A DNA stretch of 64,000 nt, from NCBI GenBank assembly GCA_052061695.1, contig JBPZEY010000013.1; one strand, given 5' to 3'. Shown here one piece after another: positions 23,294-32,254 of the stretch (positions are counted from its first letter, which is position 1; every line of letters begins with the position of its first letter). Origin of the DNA: Alkalicoccus luteus. GTDB lineage: Bacteria; Bacillota; Bacilli; Bacillales; Salisediminibacteriaceae. The notes below the pieces were generated by a model. It saw only the letters and a list, made by a program, of their open reading frames with translations. It had not been told where the DNA came from and searched no databases. The position numbers and the translations under genes were made by a program.

Positions 23294-24292
23294 TTAGTTC
23301 CCCTCCTCATAAACAAAGTCCGTCAGCGTATCCGTATCCGGGTAAGCTGCCTGCTCTGCATAATCCGTCGCTTCATCGATTTCCCTGCGAAGTCTGGCTC
23401 GAATTTCATCCTCTTTTTCCTCGCTTAAAATGCCGGCTTCGCGCAGGTAGTTACCGAACGTGTGAATCGAGTCGATTTTCTTCGCTGCTTCTACTTCATC
23501 GCGGGAGCGGTACGTGCTGTCATCGTCATCGCTTGAATGAGGAGTCAGACGGTACGATACCGTCTCAATTAAGGATGGACCAATGCCGTCAGCTGCTCGG
23601 TTTCTTGCATCCTTCACTGCTTTGTAAACAGCGAGTGGATCGTTGCCATCGACGGATTCCCCGTGAATGCCGTAGCCCGCCGCACGGTCTGCCACGCTTT
23701 CGATGTTTAACTGCTTATCGAGCGGCACGGAAATAGCGTATTTATTATTTTCACACATGAAGATGACTGGAAGATCATGCACACTTGCGAAGTTAATTCC
23801 TTCATGAAAATCGCCCTGATTGGACGAGCCTTCCCCGAACGTCGTAAAAGCGACTGATTCTTCCTGCTTCATTTTAGACTTAAGTGCAAAGCCGACTGCG
23901 TGCGGCACTTGGGTTGTTACTGGTGACGAACCGGTCACGATGTTTTTAGCACGGTAGCCGAAATGTCCCGGCATCTGACGTCCACCAGAATTAGGGTCTT
24001 CCGCTTTTGCAAATGCAGACAGCATCAGGTCCTGAGGTGTCATGCCGAAATGAAGCACGACCCCCATATCCCGGTAGTAAGGAAGAGCAAAGTCAATAGA
24101 TGGCTCTAATGCCATCGCTGCGCCGACCTGAGCTGCCTCCTGTCCCTGACACGAGATGACAAATGGAATTTTTCCTGCGCGGTTTAAAAGCCACATCCGT
24201 TCATCGATCATGCGGGCTTGAAGCATGGTTTCATACATGTTCAGTACATCTGCATCCGTCAGTCCTAGTGCTTCATGTCTGTTATCTGCCAC
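23294..24292 (-). CDS. bkdAA: branched-chain 2-oxoacid dehydrogenase E1 alpha
   Basis: Alpha subunit of the E1 component, which binds thiamine diphosphate. ThDP motif GEGSSNQGDFHEGINFA (about 170-186) continues to the NNKYAIS end. The phosphorylation-loop-like SYRLTPHSSDDDDSTYR lies near 275-291. A longer frame to 24352 overlaps lpdV. The GTG at 24292 is preferred because AGGAGG (24301-24306) lies eight bases before it and the product then starts ADNRHEALGLTD, like B. subtilis BkdAA (MSTNRHQALGLTD), with 332 residues. Confidence 0.94.
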   Translation of the reverse strand: MADNRHEALGLTDADVLNMYETMLQARMIDERMWLLNRAGKIPFVISCQGQEAAQVGAAMALEPSIDFALPYYRDMGVVLHFGMTPQDLMLSAFAKAEDPNSGGRQMPGHFGYRAKNIVTGSSPVTTQVPHAVGFALKSKMKQEESVAFTTFGEGSSNQGDFHEGINFASVHDLPVIFMCENNKYAISVPLDKQLNIESVADRAAGYGIHGESVDGNDPLAVYKAVKDARNRAADGIGPSLIETVSYRLTPHSSDDDDSTYRSRDEVEAAKKIDSIHTFGNYLREAGILSEEKEDEIRARLRREIDEATDYAEQAAYPDTDTLTDFVYEEGN

Positions 24293-24320
24293 TTGTATGA
24301 CCTCCTCTTGTTTGTTTGCC

Positions 24321-25745
24321 TTACCCATGAATCTGCATTCCTTCGACTGCAAGTGCTGCTTCGCCTACGGCTTCTGACAAACTAGGATGCGGATGAATGA
24401 CAGCGCCTACTTCCCATGAAGCTGCATCCAGCAGCTTCGCCAGAGCCGCTTCGGAGATCATGTCGGTGACGTGCGGTCCAATCATGTGAACACCAAGCAG
24501 GTCGTCTGTTTTTTTATCCGAAACAAATTTCACAAATCCCGATGCATCCCCATGCACAAGTGCTTTCCCAATGGAAGAGAAAGGAAACTTGCCGACTTTT
24601 ACGTCGAAGCCTGCGCCTTTGGCCTGCTCTTCTGTCATGCCGACTGCAGCTGCTTCCGGATAGGAATATGTACAGCGCGGTGTCATATCCGGGTCAACAG
24701 CATGTGCCTCAACTCCAGCGATATGATTGACAGCTGCAATGCCTTCATGCGAAGCAACGTGAGCAAGCTGCATCCCGCCAATACAGTCGCCGATAGCGTA
24801 AATGTGAGATTCCTTTGTCTGGTAGTGTTTATTCACTTTAATCGTGCCGTTCTCGACAATAATGTCTGTGTTCTCTACGCCAATATTCTGAATGCTGGCT
24901 TCTCTGCCAACTGATACGAGGAGCTTATCAGAGGTAATAGAATGCTCTTCACCGTCGTGATCAAAGCTTGCCTTAACACCATCGCTGCTTTTGGTTACAC
25001 TTTCAGGGCGAACGGCAGCATTGGTATAAATGGTAACGCCACGCTTCTCAAGCGCTTTTTTCATTTCTTTAGATACGTCCTCATCTTCAGTAGGTAAAAT
25101 TCGGCCGGCATATTCGATCACGGTAACTTCCATGCCGAAATCAATAAACATGGAGGCCCATTCGACTCCGATGACTCCACCGCCTACGATCGTGATCGAT
25201 GCTGGCAGAGCACTGAGCTGCAGCGCCCCATTTGACGACATGATATCCTCTTCGTCCAACTCAAGTCCGGGAAGTGTCCGCGGTCTGCTTCCTGTAGCTA
25301 TGATGACGTTTGCAGGAATCAGCATGTCGTTTTCCCGCTCATCTTCATATTCAACCGAAATCGTACCGGGTGTGGGAGAAAAAATGGATGGGCCAAGAAT
25401 TCGGCCGAATCCTTTATACACATCGATTTTGCCTTTTTTCATCAGCCCTTGAACCCCTTGATGCAGCTTTGAAACAATATCATCTTTGCGTTTCATAACA
25501 GCTGGAAAATCAAGCGAGCTCCCTTCTGTTTTCACGCCAAAATCTTCAGCCTGCTTCACTGTTTTATACACCTCTGCACTTCGTAAAAGCGCTTTGCTTG
25601 GGATACATCCGCGATGAAGGCAGGTCCCTCCCAGTTCAGAAGCTTCTACTACCGCTGTCGTGAGTCCAAGCTGTGCAGCGCGGATCGCAGCAACGTATCC
25701 GCCTGTACCAGCTCCTAATATGACCAGATCATATTTTTCAGCCAT
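24321..25745 (-). CDS. lpdV: dihydrolipoamide dehydrogenase of the bkd complex (E3)
   Basis: FAD enzyme that reoxidises the dihydrolipoyl groups of the E2 core and reduces NAD+. The 474-residue product has an N-terminal FAD motif (LVILGAGTGGYVAA), the redox-active disulfide GGTCLHRGCIPSK (Cys near 42 and 47), the NAD motif (IVGGGVIGVEWA) and the C-terminal interface with the HPHPSLSEA catalytic histidine. Gene position between buk and bkdAA marks it as the bkd-specific E3. Confidence 0.95.
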   Translation of the reverse strand: MAEKYDLVILGAGTGGYVAAIRAAQLGLTTAVVEASELGGTCLHRGCIPSKALLRSAEVYKTVKQAEDFGVKTEGSSLDFPAVMKRKDDIVSKLHQGVQGLMKKGKIDVYKGFGRILGPSIFSPTPGTISVEYEDERENDMLIPANVIIATGSRPRTLPGLELDEEDIMSSNGALQLSALPASITIVGGGVIGVEWASMFIDFGMEVTVIEYAGRILPTEDEDVSKEMKKALEKRGVTIYTNAAVRPESVTKSSDGVKASFDHDGEEHSITSDKLLVSVGREASIQNIGVENTDIIVENGTIKVNKHYQTKESHIYAIGDCIGGMQLAHVASHEGIAAVNHIAGVEAHAVDPDMTPRCTYSYPEAAAVGMTEEQAKGAGFDVKVGKFPFSSIGKALVHGDASGFVKFVSDKKTDDLLGVHMIGPHVTDMISEAALAKLLDAASWEVGAVIHPHPSLSEAVGEAALAVEGMQIHG

Positions 25746-25760
25746 ACGATTCTCTCCTTT

Positions 25761-26855
25761 TTAGGATTCCACTGAAGGAATGTGATAGGATTTAGCCTTT
25801 TCCTGTCCCCGCAGAACTCTTAAAGCGCCTGCGGTCAATGCCTCAAGCTCATTTTCACCCGCATAAACAAGTACATCTGCAATCCATTCTACACGTGACT
25901 TGATTTTTTGTACAAATTCCTTCCCAAACGCAAGTCCACCAGTAAGAACGACCGCATCTACCTTACCCTCTAACACAGCTGCTGCCGCACCAATCTCTTT
26001 AGCGATCTGATACGCCATAGCTTCGTAAACAAGCTCTGCTTTGTCATCGCCTTTTGCAATTCTGTTCTCCACTTCAACAGCATCATTTGTACCAAGATGA
26101 CCGACCAACCCGCCCTGACCGACAATTTTTTTCATGATCTCAGAGGAAAAATGATCACCGGAAAAGCATAAGGAGACGAGATCCCCTGCCGGAACTGTAC
26201 CGGCACGTTCAGGAGAAAAGGGACCTTCTCCATGTAGTCCGTTATTGACGTCGATGACACGGCCATAGCGATGAGCGCCTACGGTAATGCCGCCGCCCAT
26301 GTGCGTGATGATCAGCCGCAAATCTTCGTAATCACGGTTCATATCAGAAGCTGTTTTTCTGGCGACCGCTTTTTGATTCAGTGCATGAAAGATACTTTTC
26401 CGTTCAAAATCGGCAAACCCGGATACTCTTGCCAGGTCATGCATTTCATCTACAACAACAGGGTCAACGATATAAGAAGCAATGTTCAGCTGCTTGGCAA
26501 TTTCCCAGGCGATAATACCGCCCAGATTGGAAGCGTGCTGACCGGAATACCCTTCCTTCAAATCGTGCAGCATGTCTTCATTGACTTCGTACGTGCCGCC
26601 TTCAATCGGTCTGAGCAGCCCTCCGCGGCCGACCACTGCCGACAGACGAGACAAATTGATCCCTGCTTCATCCAGCGTTCTTAAGATCATCTCTTTCCGA
26701 AAAGCATATTGATCAATAATGGAGTGGTAATCCTCAAGCTCCGCTCTGTCGTGACGGATCGTATGCTCAAGCAGCTCCGATTCATTTTCAAATACCCCAA
26801 TCTTCGTTGACGTAGATCCCGGGTTGATCGCCAGAATCCGATGGTAGTGTTCCAT
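25761..26855 (-). CDS. buk: butyrate kinase
   Basis: Acetokinase-family enzyme that turns butyryl- or branched acyl-phosphate plus ADP into the acid and ATP, or the reverse. The 364-residue product has the N-terminal phosphate-binding LAINPGSTSTKIGVF, a central HMGGGITVGAHRYGRVID motif and VVLTGGLAFG near the C-terminus. With Ptb it gives a substrate-level phosphorylation route from branched acyl-CoA, or a way to activate branched acids for fatty acid synthesis. Tightly packed (15-bp gaps) in the bkd operon. Confidence 0.95.
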   Translation of the reverse strand: MEHYHRILAINPGSTSTKIGVFENESELLEHTIRHDRAELEDYHSIIDQYAFRKEMILRTLDEAGINLSRLSAVVGRGGLLRPIEGGTYEVNEDMLHDLKEGYSGQHASNLGGIIAWEIAKQLNIASYIVDPVVVDEMHDLARVSGFADFERKSIFHALNQKAVARKTASDMNRDYEDLRLIITHMGGGITVGAHRYGRVIDVNNGLHGEGPFSPERAGTVPAGDLVSLCFSGDHFSSEIMKKIVGQGGLVGHLGTNDAVEVENRIAKGDDKAELVYEAMAYQIAKEIGAAAAVLEGKVDAVVLTGGLAFGKEFVQKIKSRVEWIADVLVYAGENELEALTAGALRVLRGQEKAKSYHIPSVES

Positions 26856-26869
26856 GATTTCCCTCCAGA

Positions 26870-27967
26870 TTATCTTCCGCGAGATAAAATATTCATGCCA
26901 TTCTGCAGGAATTGTCTGCGCGATTTCCTCATTGTTTCAATTCGTTCTTCTGCAAGTCTGTTTGCAGCTGCGTACGTTGGAATATTGTCTCGTTCTGATA
27001 TAGCAAATATTTTTTCAATGCTGTCATAAATCGTTTCTACTTTTTTCATTGCACGGTCTCTGTTATACCCCAACAGTTCGTCCGCTACATTGATGACGCC
27101 GCCTGAGTTAATCACGTAATCCGGCGCATAAACAATGCCCTTCTCCTGTAAGACATCGCCGTGACGATTTTCGAGCAGCTGATTGTTGGCTGCCCCGGCA
27201 ATGACTCCAGCTTTCAGCCGGGAAATTGTGTCGTCGTTAACCGTTGCACCGAGAGCGCAAGGAGAATAAATATCTGCTTCCACATCGTAAATGTCGTTCA
27301 CATCTACAGCTTTTGCTCCGAATTCATTTACGGCACGCTGAACGGAATCCTGATTGATATCTGTTACAACGAGAGAAGCCCCTTCTTCATGCAGATAGCG
27401 GCACATGTTGTAAGCGACATTCCCAATTCCTTGCACAGCAACCGTCTTTCCTTTAAGGGAATCTGATCCAAACGCTTTTTTAGCCGCCGCTTTCATTCCG
27501 ACGTATACGCCGTACGCCGTTACCGGGGAAGGATTTCCGGAGGATCCGAATGCTGGGGAGACGCCCGTTACATAGTCGGTTTCCGAATAAACGAGATCCA
27601 TGTCCTCTACAGTCGTTCCAACATCCTCTGCTGTAATGTACCGGCCGTTCAAACCTTGAATAAACCGGCCGAACGCACGGAACATCGCTTCGTTTTTATC
27701 TTTTTTTGGATCTCCAATAATAACCGTTTTGCCGCCGCCGAGATTCAATCCTGCTGCTGCATTTTTATAGGTCATTCCTTTTGCCAGTCTCAGTGCATCT
27801 TCAAATGCTGCTTCCTCAGTTGCGTAAGTCCACATTCTGGTTCCGCCTAGCGCCGGTCCGAGTGTGGTGTCATGGATCGCAATAATTGCTTTCAGTCCGG
27901 ATTCCTGGTCCTGACAAACGACAACCTGTTCGTAATCGTATTCTTCCATGTAAGTAAATAGTTTCAT
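26870..27967 (-). CDS. bcd: leucine dehydrogenase (branched-chain amino acid dehydrogenase)
   Basis: NAD+-dependent oxidative deamination of Leu, Val and Ile to the keto acids used by the Bkd complex. The 365-residue product has the catalytic GGGKTVIIG segment (KTV lysine near 80), LAKGMTYKNAAAGLNLGG, and the NAD motif VAVQGIGNVAYNMC near 180. It carries the Glu/Leu/Phe/Val dehydrogenase signature. It lies between ptb and buk. Confidence 0.95.
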   Translation of the reverse strand: MKLFTYMEEYDYEQVVVCQDQESGLKAIIAIHDTTLGPALGGTRMWTYATEEAAFEDALRLAKGMTYKNAAAGLNLGGGKTVIIGDPKKDKNEAMFRAFGRFIQGLNGRYITAEDVGTTVEDMDLVYSETDYVTGVSPAFGSSGNPSPVTAYGVYVGMKAAAKKAFGSDSLKGKTVAVQGIGNVAYNMCRYLHEEGASLVVTDINQDSVQRAVNEFGAKAVDVNDIYDVEADIYSPCALGATVNDDTISRLKAGVIAGAANNQLLENRHGDVLQEKGIVYAPDYVINSGGVINVADELLGYNRDRAMKKVETIYDSIEKIFAISERDNIPTYAAANRLAEERIETMRKSRRQFLQNGMNILSRGR

Positions 27968-27982
27968 TTGTAACGCCCCCTG

Positions 27983-28885
27983 TTATTTTTGAATCGTGCT
28001 TACAGCCATTAAAAGCGAAAACAGACGGCTTTCAGCTGTATCTGATCTGGAAGTTAACACGATTGGTGCTCTTGCGCCAACGATCATTCCTCCAACAGTC
28101 GCTCCACCGAAAAGAGTCAGTGACTTATACAAAGTGTTGCCGGTCTCAATATTCGGTGCAACCAATAGATCCGCCCGGCCAGCCACGTCTGTTTCCAGCC
28201 CTTTTTGCTTTGCTGCTTTAGCAGACACGGCGACATCAAGTGCGAGCGGTCCATCTACTAAACATCCAGCCAGCTGACCGCGTCTGTTCATCTGAGTCAG
28301 AACTGCGGCGTCCACTGCAGCAGGCATCGCCGGATTTACCGTCTCCACTGCGGCGAGCAACGCCGTTTTAGGCAGCTCCATCCCCATTTTTGACAATGCC
28401 TCAACAGCATTCTCAATAATTCCCTGCTTTTGAGTTAAATCAGGTGCAATATTCATCGCTGCATCTGTTAAAAAAAGCAGATCATCCTGCTCTGGAAGCT
28501 GAAACCCCGCCAGATGAGAAAGCAGTCGTCCGGTTCTAAGTCCTTTTTCCTTATGAAGCACCGCTTTTAAAAGCTTAGAAGTAGGGGTCATCCCTTTCAT
28601 CAAAACATCTGCCTGTCCTTCGTGAACGAGCACGACCGCTTTTTGTGCTGATTCTGCTTCATCGGCAGCATCTGAAAATGAAAACCTGTCCGATTGTTCC
28701 ACCGCTGCATCTTTCATAGCATCTGTCATTTCGGTTAGCGGACCAATAAAATGAAAGGAAGCCGTTCCCTTCTCGGCTGCAAGGCTGCAGGCTGTAAAAA
28801 TCGAAGGTTCAACTGCATGCGCCACTGCTACTGTCACCTGTTCAGATTTATTATGTACCTTATTCGTTAAATCGGTTACGTTCAT
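27983..28885 (-). CDS. ptb: phosphate butyryltransferase
   Basis: Exchanges CoA and phosphate on butyryl and branched acyl groups and partners Buk. The 300-residue product is a typical member of the phosphate acetyl/butyryltransferase family (VLMKGMTPTSKLLKAVL near 105-121, FLTDAAMNIAPDL, and GGATVGGMIVGARAPIVLTSRSDTAESR near the C-terminus). First gene of the bkd operon, behind the bkdR terminator. Confidence 0.93.
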   Translation of the reverse strand: MNVTDLTNKVHNKSEQVTVAVAHAVEPSIFTACSLAAEKGTASFHFIGPLTEMTDAMKDAAVEQSDRFSFSDAADEAESAQKAVVLVHEGQADVLMKGMTPTSKLLKAVLHKEKGLRTGRLLSHLAGFQLPEQDDLLFLTDAAMNIAPDLTQKQGIIENAVEALSKMGMELPKTALLAAVETVNPAMPAAVDAAVLTQMNRRGQLAGCLVDGPLALDVAVSAKAAKQKGLETDVAGRADLLVAPNIETGNTLYKSLTLFGGATVGGMIVGARAPIVLTSRSDTAESRLFSLLMAVSTIQK

Positions 28886-28917
28886 TCGATCACCGCCTTT
28901 TCACCCATTCTAAAATG

Positions 28918-28926
28918 AGTATACCA
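28918..28926 (-). promoter_or_regulatory. extended -10 promoter candidate for the bkd operon
   Basis: The minus strand reads TGG-TATACT (28926-28918) about 33 bp before the ptb start. No -24/-12 (TGGCAC-N5-TTGC) element is visible between the bkdR terminator and ptb. Confidence 0.5.
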
Positions 28927-28950
28927 GAATGCTATCCGTTCATCCTGCGC

Positions 28951-28992
28951 AAAAACGCGCAATATTTTTCATACCACGAAAAATATTGCGCG
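28951..28992 (-). terminator. intrinsic terminator between bkdR and ptb
   Basis: A perfect 15-bp stem (CGCGCAATATTTTTC paired with GAAAAATATTGCGCG) with a seven-base loop, followed on the minus strand by TTTTT. It separates bkdR transcription from the operon. Confidence 0.85.
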
Positions 28993-29023
28993 CAATTTAT
29001 TGCAATCAGGTTGATGATGTAAG

Positions 29024-30976
29024 TTATTTTAATTTGTAGTAGAGACTTCTTGTACTAATACCCAGCTTTGAAGCTGCTTTTGTTTTATTACCGTCCGTTT
29101 CAATCAGCATTTTTTCAATGACGGCCCGTTCAAAGCGGCGCAACTGTTCATCAAGAGGCTCTTCACTGATTTCAGGTGCCAATTTCGACTCTTCTTTACG
29201 TTCATCCGTTATAATATCAGCCGCCCGAATCATACTTGCATTTTGAGGGAGATGGATCATTGCCCGGCCTAATACATTTTCCAATTCTCTTACATTTCCT
29301 GGCCAGCTGTACCGCTGCAGCTTTTGCAGAGCTTCTGGGGAAAGCTTTGTGACCCGCCTGCCGTAATCCTGATTCAGCTTCATCATAAGATGCTCACTCA
29401 GCCTGCCGATATCATCTTTTCGCTCATTTAACGGCGGGATATAGATCGGTACTCGATTTAGACGGAAAAACAGATCCGAGCGGAATTCTCCTTCTTCTAT
29501 CCGCTTTTCTATATTCATATTCGTCGCGGCAATAACGCGGACGTCCACTTTCAGCACTTGGGAGCCGCCAACGCGAACGATTTCCTGCTCCTGCAAGACG
29601 CGCAGCAGCTTTGCCTGCATTTTTGGTGTCAGTTCGCCGATCTCATCTAGAAAGATGCTGCCTTGATCAGCCTCTTCAAATACACCTTTTCTACCCCCGC
29701 TTTTTGCTCCGGAAAAAGCCCCTTCTTCGTAGCCGAATAATTCACTTTCCAACAGCGTTTCAGACAGCGAGGCGCAGTTGACCCGAATAAATTTGTTGAA
29801 CTTACGGCCTGATTCGTTGTGAACGGCATGTGCAAACAGCTCTTTACCTGTGCCGGAATCACCACGAAGCAGGATAGCAGCCGGTGTTCTTGCGGCCACC
29901 TTCGCCTGGTCCACCGCCATTTTTATCTCCTGGGTCCGGCCTACGATATCATCGAAGCTGTATTTGGCTTCCAGCGTGCGAATGATTTTGCGAGCCTGCT
30001 CCAGTTCTTTTGTAAGCGCCTCCATTTCTGATACATCATGAACAACACCTACACTTCCCTTTACATCTCCATCCACAATAACCGGGGCGACGTTTACAAC
30101 GACATCTTTTCGAGCCGGTCCAACCTTCATTCTCGCTCCGCGCACAGCAATGCCCGATTGCAGCACCTGCATATGGATGCTTTCTCCTTCTGATATATCC
30201 GTAGAAGCTGGTTTACCGACGACTTCCGATTCCGAGAGACCGGTCAGTCTCGTGTAAGCAGGGTTAATCAACAGCCCGTTCCCATTTTCATCCACAACCG
30301 AGATCGCATCATCCGATGAGTGAATAATCGCTTCCAGCATTTCCTGGATGCTTTTCAGATTTGTTACTTCCTCGGCCATATTGACGATTTCTGTTATGTC
30401 GCGAAACACCCCCAGTGCACCGACAGGGCGCCCCTGGTCCATGATTGGCACCCTAGTTGTTACAATGGTTCTGTCGTTTCCTAGCTTCTGCTTACGGTTA
30501 TGTTCCGTCTTTCCGGTTTGCAGTACTCTCGGCAGCATGCTAGTCGGCATCACCTCATGTACGTCTTTTCCTATATCCTGCACAGCGGAAAGGCCCGTCA
30601 TTTCTTCAGCGCGTTTATTTAACAGTGTCAGCTGCGCTTTTTCATTGATGGCAATCATACCGTCGTGAGTCGCGTTTAGTACTTCTTTCAATCTTTCCGT
30701 CATCTGCTCCATTTCCTCTTTTTCAGCGTCCGCCTCCATCTGACGAAAATAGATGGGTGCACACTGCAGCGGAAGGGTGTCGTCCCTTACGTTTGTCTCA
30801 GCAAAAACAAATTCATACTGGCTTGATTTCCAATCCTCTTCCGGAACAGTCGTCAGCAGACTGCCGGTCCAGGCTGCATGATCTGTTACCCCTCCATAAA
30901 CCTCTGCCCCTTCTGGTACGAGCTTTTCCAATTCTTCCAGCTGTGCTTTTGTGCCGATAAGTAAAATACGCTTCAT
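29024..30976 (-). CDS. bkdR: BkdR-type sigma-54-dependent activator with PAS domains
   Basis: Enhancer-binding protein of the LevR/BkdR type that, in B. subtilis, activates the bkd operon with SigL. The 650-residue product has an N-terminal unassigned part (1-105), two PAS-like domains (about 107-215 and 225-330), an AAA+ domain (about 340-565; Walker A GDSGTGKE, Walker B FLDEIGEL) and a Fis-type HTH at the very end (NKTKAASKLGISTRSLYYKL). The sigma-54 contact loop reads GAFSGA (419-424) instead of GAFTGA. Its gene is directly upstream of ptb. The signal sensed by PAS is unknown. Confidence 0.9.
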   Translation of the reverse strand: MKRILLIGTKAQLEELEKLVPEGAEVYGGVTDHAAWTGSLLTTVPEEDWKSSQYEFVFAETNVRDDTLPLQCAPIYFRQMEADAEKEEMEQMTERLKEVLNATHDGMIAINEKAQLTLLNKRAEEMTGLSAVQDIGKDVHEVMPTSMLPRVLQTGKTEHNRKQKLGNDRTIVTTRVPIMDQGRPVGALGVFRDITEIVNMAEEVTNLKSIQEMLEAIIHSSDDAISVVDENGNGLLINPAYTRLTGLSESEVVGKPASTDISEGESIHMQVLQSGIAVRGARMKVGPARKDVVVNVAPVIVDGDVKGSVGVVHDVSEMEALTKELEQARKIIRTLEAKYSFDDIVGRTQEIKMAVDQAKVAARTPAAILLRGDSGTGKELFAHAVHNESGRKFNKFIRVNCASLSETLLESELFGYEEGAFSGAKSGGRKGVFEEADQGSIFLDEIGELTPKMQAKLLRVLQEQEIVRVGGSQVLKVDVRVIAATNMNIEKRIEEGEFRSDLFFRLNRVPIYIPPLNERKDDIGRLSEHLMMKLNQDYGRRVTKLSPEALQKLQRYSWPGNVRELENVLGRAMIHLPQNASMIRAADIITDERKEESKLAPEISEEPLDEQLRRFERAVIEKMLIETDGNKTKAASKLGISTRSLYYKLK

Positions 30977-31087
30977 CCGATCACCTGCTTCTTCTTCTCC
31001 GTTTTAAACGGATATTCTCGACAGAACTTGGTTTTTTCGATAGACTGGTACTGAACATGCACGCTTATGAAAGAAGGGACTTGCTTC

Positions 31088-31345
31088 ATGACTATTCAAC
31101 GATTTGCTGCGCTTATCGTCCTGCTCATTCCGATTTTTACAGCAGGGTATGGAATTAAGCAGATGCGTGATACGCTTTTTCAAATTCTGAACAGCCCGTA
31201 TCCGACGCTTTACATTCAATTTTTCGCTGGCGCTGCTGCGCTTGCCGTGGGCGTATGGTTTATCGGCGGGTTTATTTTGCACAGGGACCGTAAAAACAAT
31301 AAAGTCGCTCCGCGCTTTCAAAAAAAACAGCCTGCAGAAAGGTAA
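31088..31345 (+). CDS. yqzF: DUF2627 membrane protein (YqzF)
   Basis: The 85-residue protein has two membrane segments (FAALIVLLIPIFTAGYGI and FFAGAAALAVGVWFIGGFIL) separated by a short conserved loop (MRDTLFQILNSPYPTLY), and a basic tail. This fits the YqzF/DUF2627 family, found in bacilli between bkdR and spo0A, the same place as here. ATG at 31088 is preceded by AAGGGA; the frame opens earlier at 31067. Function unknown. It faces both neighbours and ends in a shared terminator with spo0A. Confidence 0.82.
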   Translation: MTIQRFAALIVLLIPIFTAGYGIKQMRDTLFQILNSPYPTLYIQFFAGAAALAVGVWFIGGFILHRDRKNNKVAPRFQKKQPAER

Positions 31346-31366
31346 TAACCTTCCGCAGGCTGTTTT
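31325..31366. terminator. shared terminator between convergent yqzF and spo0A
   Basis: AACAGCCTGC and GCAGGCTGTT arms with T/A tracts on both sides; the left arm lies inside the end of yqzF. Confidence 0.8.
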
Positions 31367-31377
31367 TCGTTCAACGG

Positions 31378-32151
31378 TCAACGGCGATGCTCGACTCTCA
31401 GCTTATCTGCAACCATTGCAATAAACTCCGAATTGGTTGGCTTCGATTTTGCAGTATTGACCGTGTAACCGAACATTTTGGAGATCGATTCAATATTTCC
31501 TCTGTTCCATGCCACTTCGATCGCGTGACGAATCGCTCTCTCCACCCTGCTGGACGTTGTATTAAATTTATCCGCGATATCAGGATACAATACTTTCGTA
31601 ACTGATCCCAGCAGATCAATATCGTCATACACCATCGTGATTGCCTCTCGTAAATACATATAGCCTTTGATATGAGCAGGAACACCAATTTCGTGAATGA
31701 TACTCGTGATGCTGGCATCAAGATTCATCGGCCGGTTGTCTGTCGATACGTTTGGCTCGTAAACCGCTCCAGCGGATCCTGTCGCAATCTCTCTCACTTT
31801 CTCTACGAGAATATCCATGTCAAAAGGTTTTAAGACATAGTAGGAAGCCCCAAGCTGCACCGCTTTTTTCGTTACGTCTTCCTGTCCGAAGGCGGTGAGC
31901 ATAATAATATACGGTTTTTTCTTCAGCTGCATCCGGTTGATTTTTTCCAGGACCGCAAGTCCATCCAAATGCGGCATGATAATATCTAATATAAGCACGT
32001 CCGGAATAGATTCTCCAAGATATTCCAAACATTCCTGGCCATTATACGACTTATGCAGAACCTGCATATCTTCTTCCTGATTTACATAATCAGCAAGGAT
32101 GCCGACAAGCTCCTGATTATCATCTGCAACACTGACTTTTATCGTCTTCAC
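31378..32151 (-). CDS. spo0A: Spo0A response regulator
   Basis: Master regulator of sporulation and stationary-phase genes; binds 0A boxes once phosphorylated. The 257-residue product is intact: receiver domain (acidic D10/D11, phospho-acceptor D56 in LILDIIMP, T86, K108) and the Spo0A-specific C-terminal DNA-binding domain (SITSIIHEIGVPAHIKGYMYL to RVERAIRHAIEVAWNRG). GTG start after GGGGGAG. In spore-formers spoIVB lies between recN and spo0A; here there is only a 103-bp gap. Spo0A may therefore act on non-spore targets (inference). Confidence 0.97.
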   Translation of the reverse strand: MKTIKVSVADDNQELVGILADYVNQEEDMQVLHKSYNGQECLEYLGESIPDVLILDIIMPHLDGLAVLEKINRMQLKKKPYIIMLTAFGQEDVTKKAVQLGASYYVLKPFDMDILVEKVREIATGSAGAVYEPNVSTDNRPMNLDASITSIIHEIGVPAHIKGYMYLREAITMVYDDIDLLGSVTKVLYPDIADKFNTTSSRVERAIRHAIEVAWNRGNIESISKMFGYTVNTAKSKPTNSEFIAMVADKLRVEHRR

Positions 32152-32198
32152 ACCGTGCTCCCCCTCTGACGCTACCTGCTATAATTAATGCCGAAATC

Positions 32199-32207
32199 AG
32201 TATACCA
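32199..32207 (-). promoter_or_regulatory. extended -10 promoter of spo0A
   Basis: The minus strand reads TGG-TATACT, hexamer 32199-32204, about 48 bp before the GTG; TTTATT lies 17 bases upstream. I do not see a clear SigH promoter or 0A box (TGTCGAA) in the 103-bp gap, both of which are known upstream of B. subtilis spo0A. Confidence 0.5.
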
Positions 32208-32254
32208 TACGTACTGAGCACAATAAAAGTCGCATTCTTTCAGAGGGCCTAAAG

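Noticed and set aside
28971..28992. Sigma-54 promoter inside the bkdR terminator stem
   Set aside because: TGGTAT and TTGC are three bases too far apart for a -24/-12 element.
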